NCBI GenBank assembly: GCA_937925645.1
Contig: CALAMB010000220.1
Coordinates: forward strand, 1 to 7,774
Direction of reading: 5' to 3'
From: an uncultured Acidobacteriota bacterium
GTDB taxonomy: Bacteria; Acidobacteriota; JAAYUB01
DNA length: 7,774 nucleotides
Shown piece after piece: positions 7,724 through 7,774 of this stretch; positions within the stretch are counted from its first letter, which is position 1, and the number at the start of each line of letters is the position of its first letter. The position numbers were made by a program, and so were the translations under genes. The notes below the pieces were generated by a model. The model did not search any database and was not told the origin of the DNA. It worked only from the letters and a program-made list of their open reading frames with translations.

Positions 7724-7774
7724 AGATCGGAAGAGCGTCGTGTAGGGAAAGAGTGTAGATCTCGGGGGGGGCCG
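7724..7774. other. Illumina TruSeq adapter read-through (sequencing artefact)
   Basis: From 7724 the sequence begins AGATCGGAAGAGC and continues through GTCGTGTAGGGAAAGAGTG to CTCGG at 7761-7765. This is 42 bases identical, as I know it, to the reverse complement of the TruSeq universal adapter. The next nine bases are GGGGGGCCG where the adapter has TGGTCGCCG: three substitutions, all to G, as expected from dark cycles in two-colour chemistry. The translation across it (RSEERRVGKECRSR) is therefore not part of the protein. Biological sequence ends at 7723. Confidence 0.97.

Overview
The window is one end of a GC-rich assembled contig. It holds a repeat-filled intergenic region (1 to about 712) and one giant rightward coding sequence that starts near 713 and is still open when the genuine sequence stops at 7723. 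The last 51 bases (7724-7774) are not biological: they match the Illumina TruSeq universal adapter in reverse complement and end in a G-enriched run. No taxon can be fixed from this. Strong GC3 bias, weak Shine-Dalgarno signals, short-period intergenic repeats and a giant secreted multi-Ig-domain protein fit a metagenome-derived environmental bacterium, for example from Acidobacteriota, Planctomycetota or similar phyla (weak inference).

Region by region. 16-413 is a patchwork of micro-repeats whose period changes along the sequence: seven CGGA(C/A)AT heptamers (23-71), degenerate GG(A/T)CC-centred heptamers (72-120), eighteen octamers of the CCGATTCA type with a 24-bp higher order (125-268), a degenerate ...GCG block (276-300), three nonamers of the TTCGTGTGN type (326-352), then stray octamers to 413. 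414-712 is non-repetitive leader DNA with at best a weak promoter candidate. I see no gene on either strand in 1-712.

The coding sequence gives 2337 codons of real sequence. The order is: Sec signal peptide; a beta-rich N-terminal module; a CARDB/DUF11-like domain; a small alpha-helical domain; another beta segment; a divergent SbsA-like Ig domain; thirteen tandem modules of about 90 residues resembling the carboxypeptidase regulatory-like (prealbumin-type) fold; and three SbsA-like (Big_5) Ig domains, the last cut by the contig end. No catalytic domain, anchor or sorting signal is visible, so the function is unknown. It is probably the exported stalk of a much larger extracellular or cell-surface protein. 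From memory only, the N-terminal order resembles the front of giant RHS-repeat proteins, so RHS/YD repeats may lie beyond the break. All other long open frames, including a 677-codon antisense one, are shadows of this GC-rich gene.
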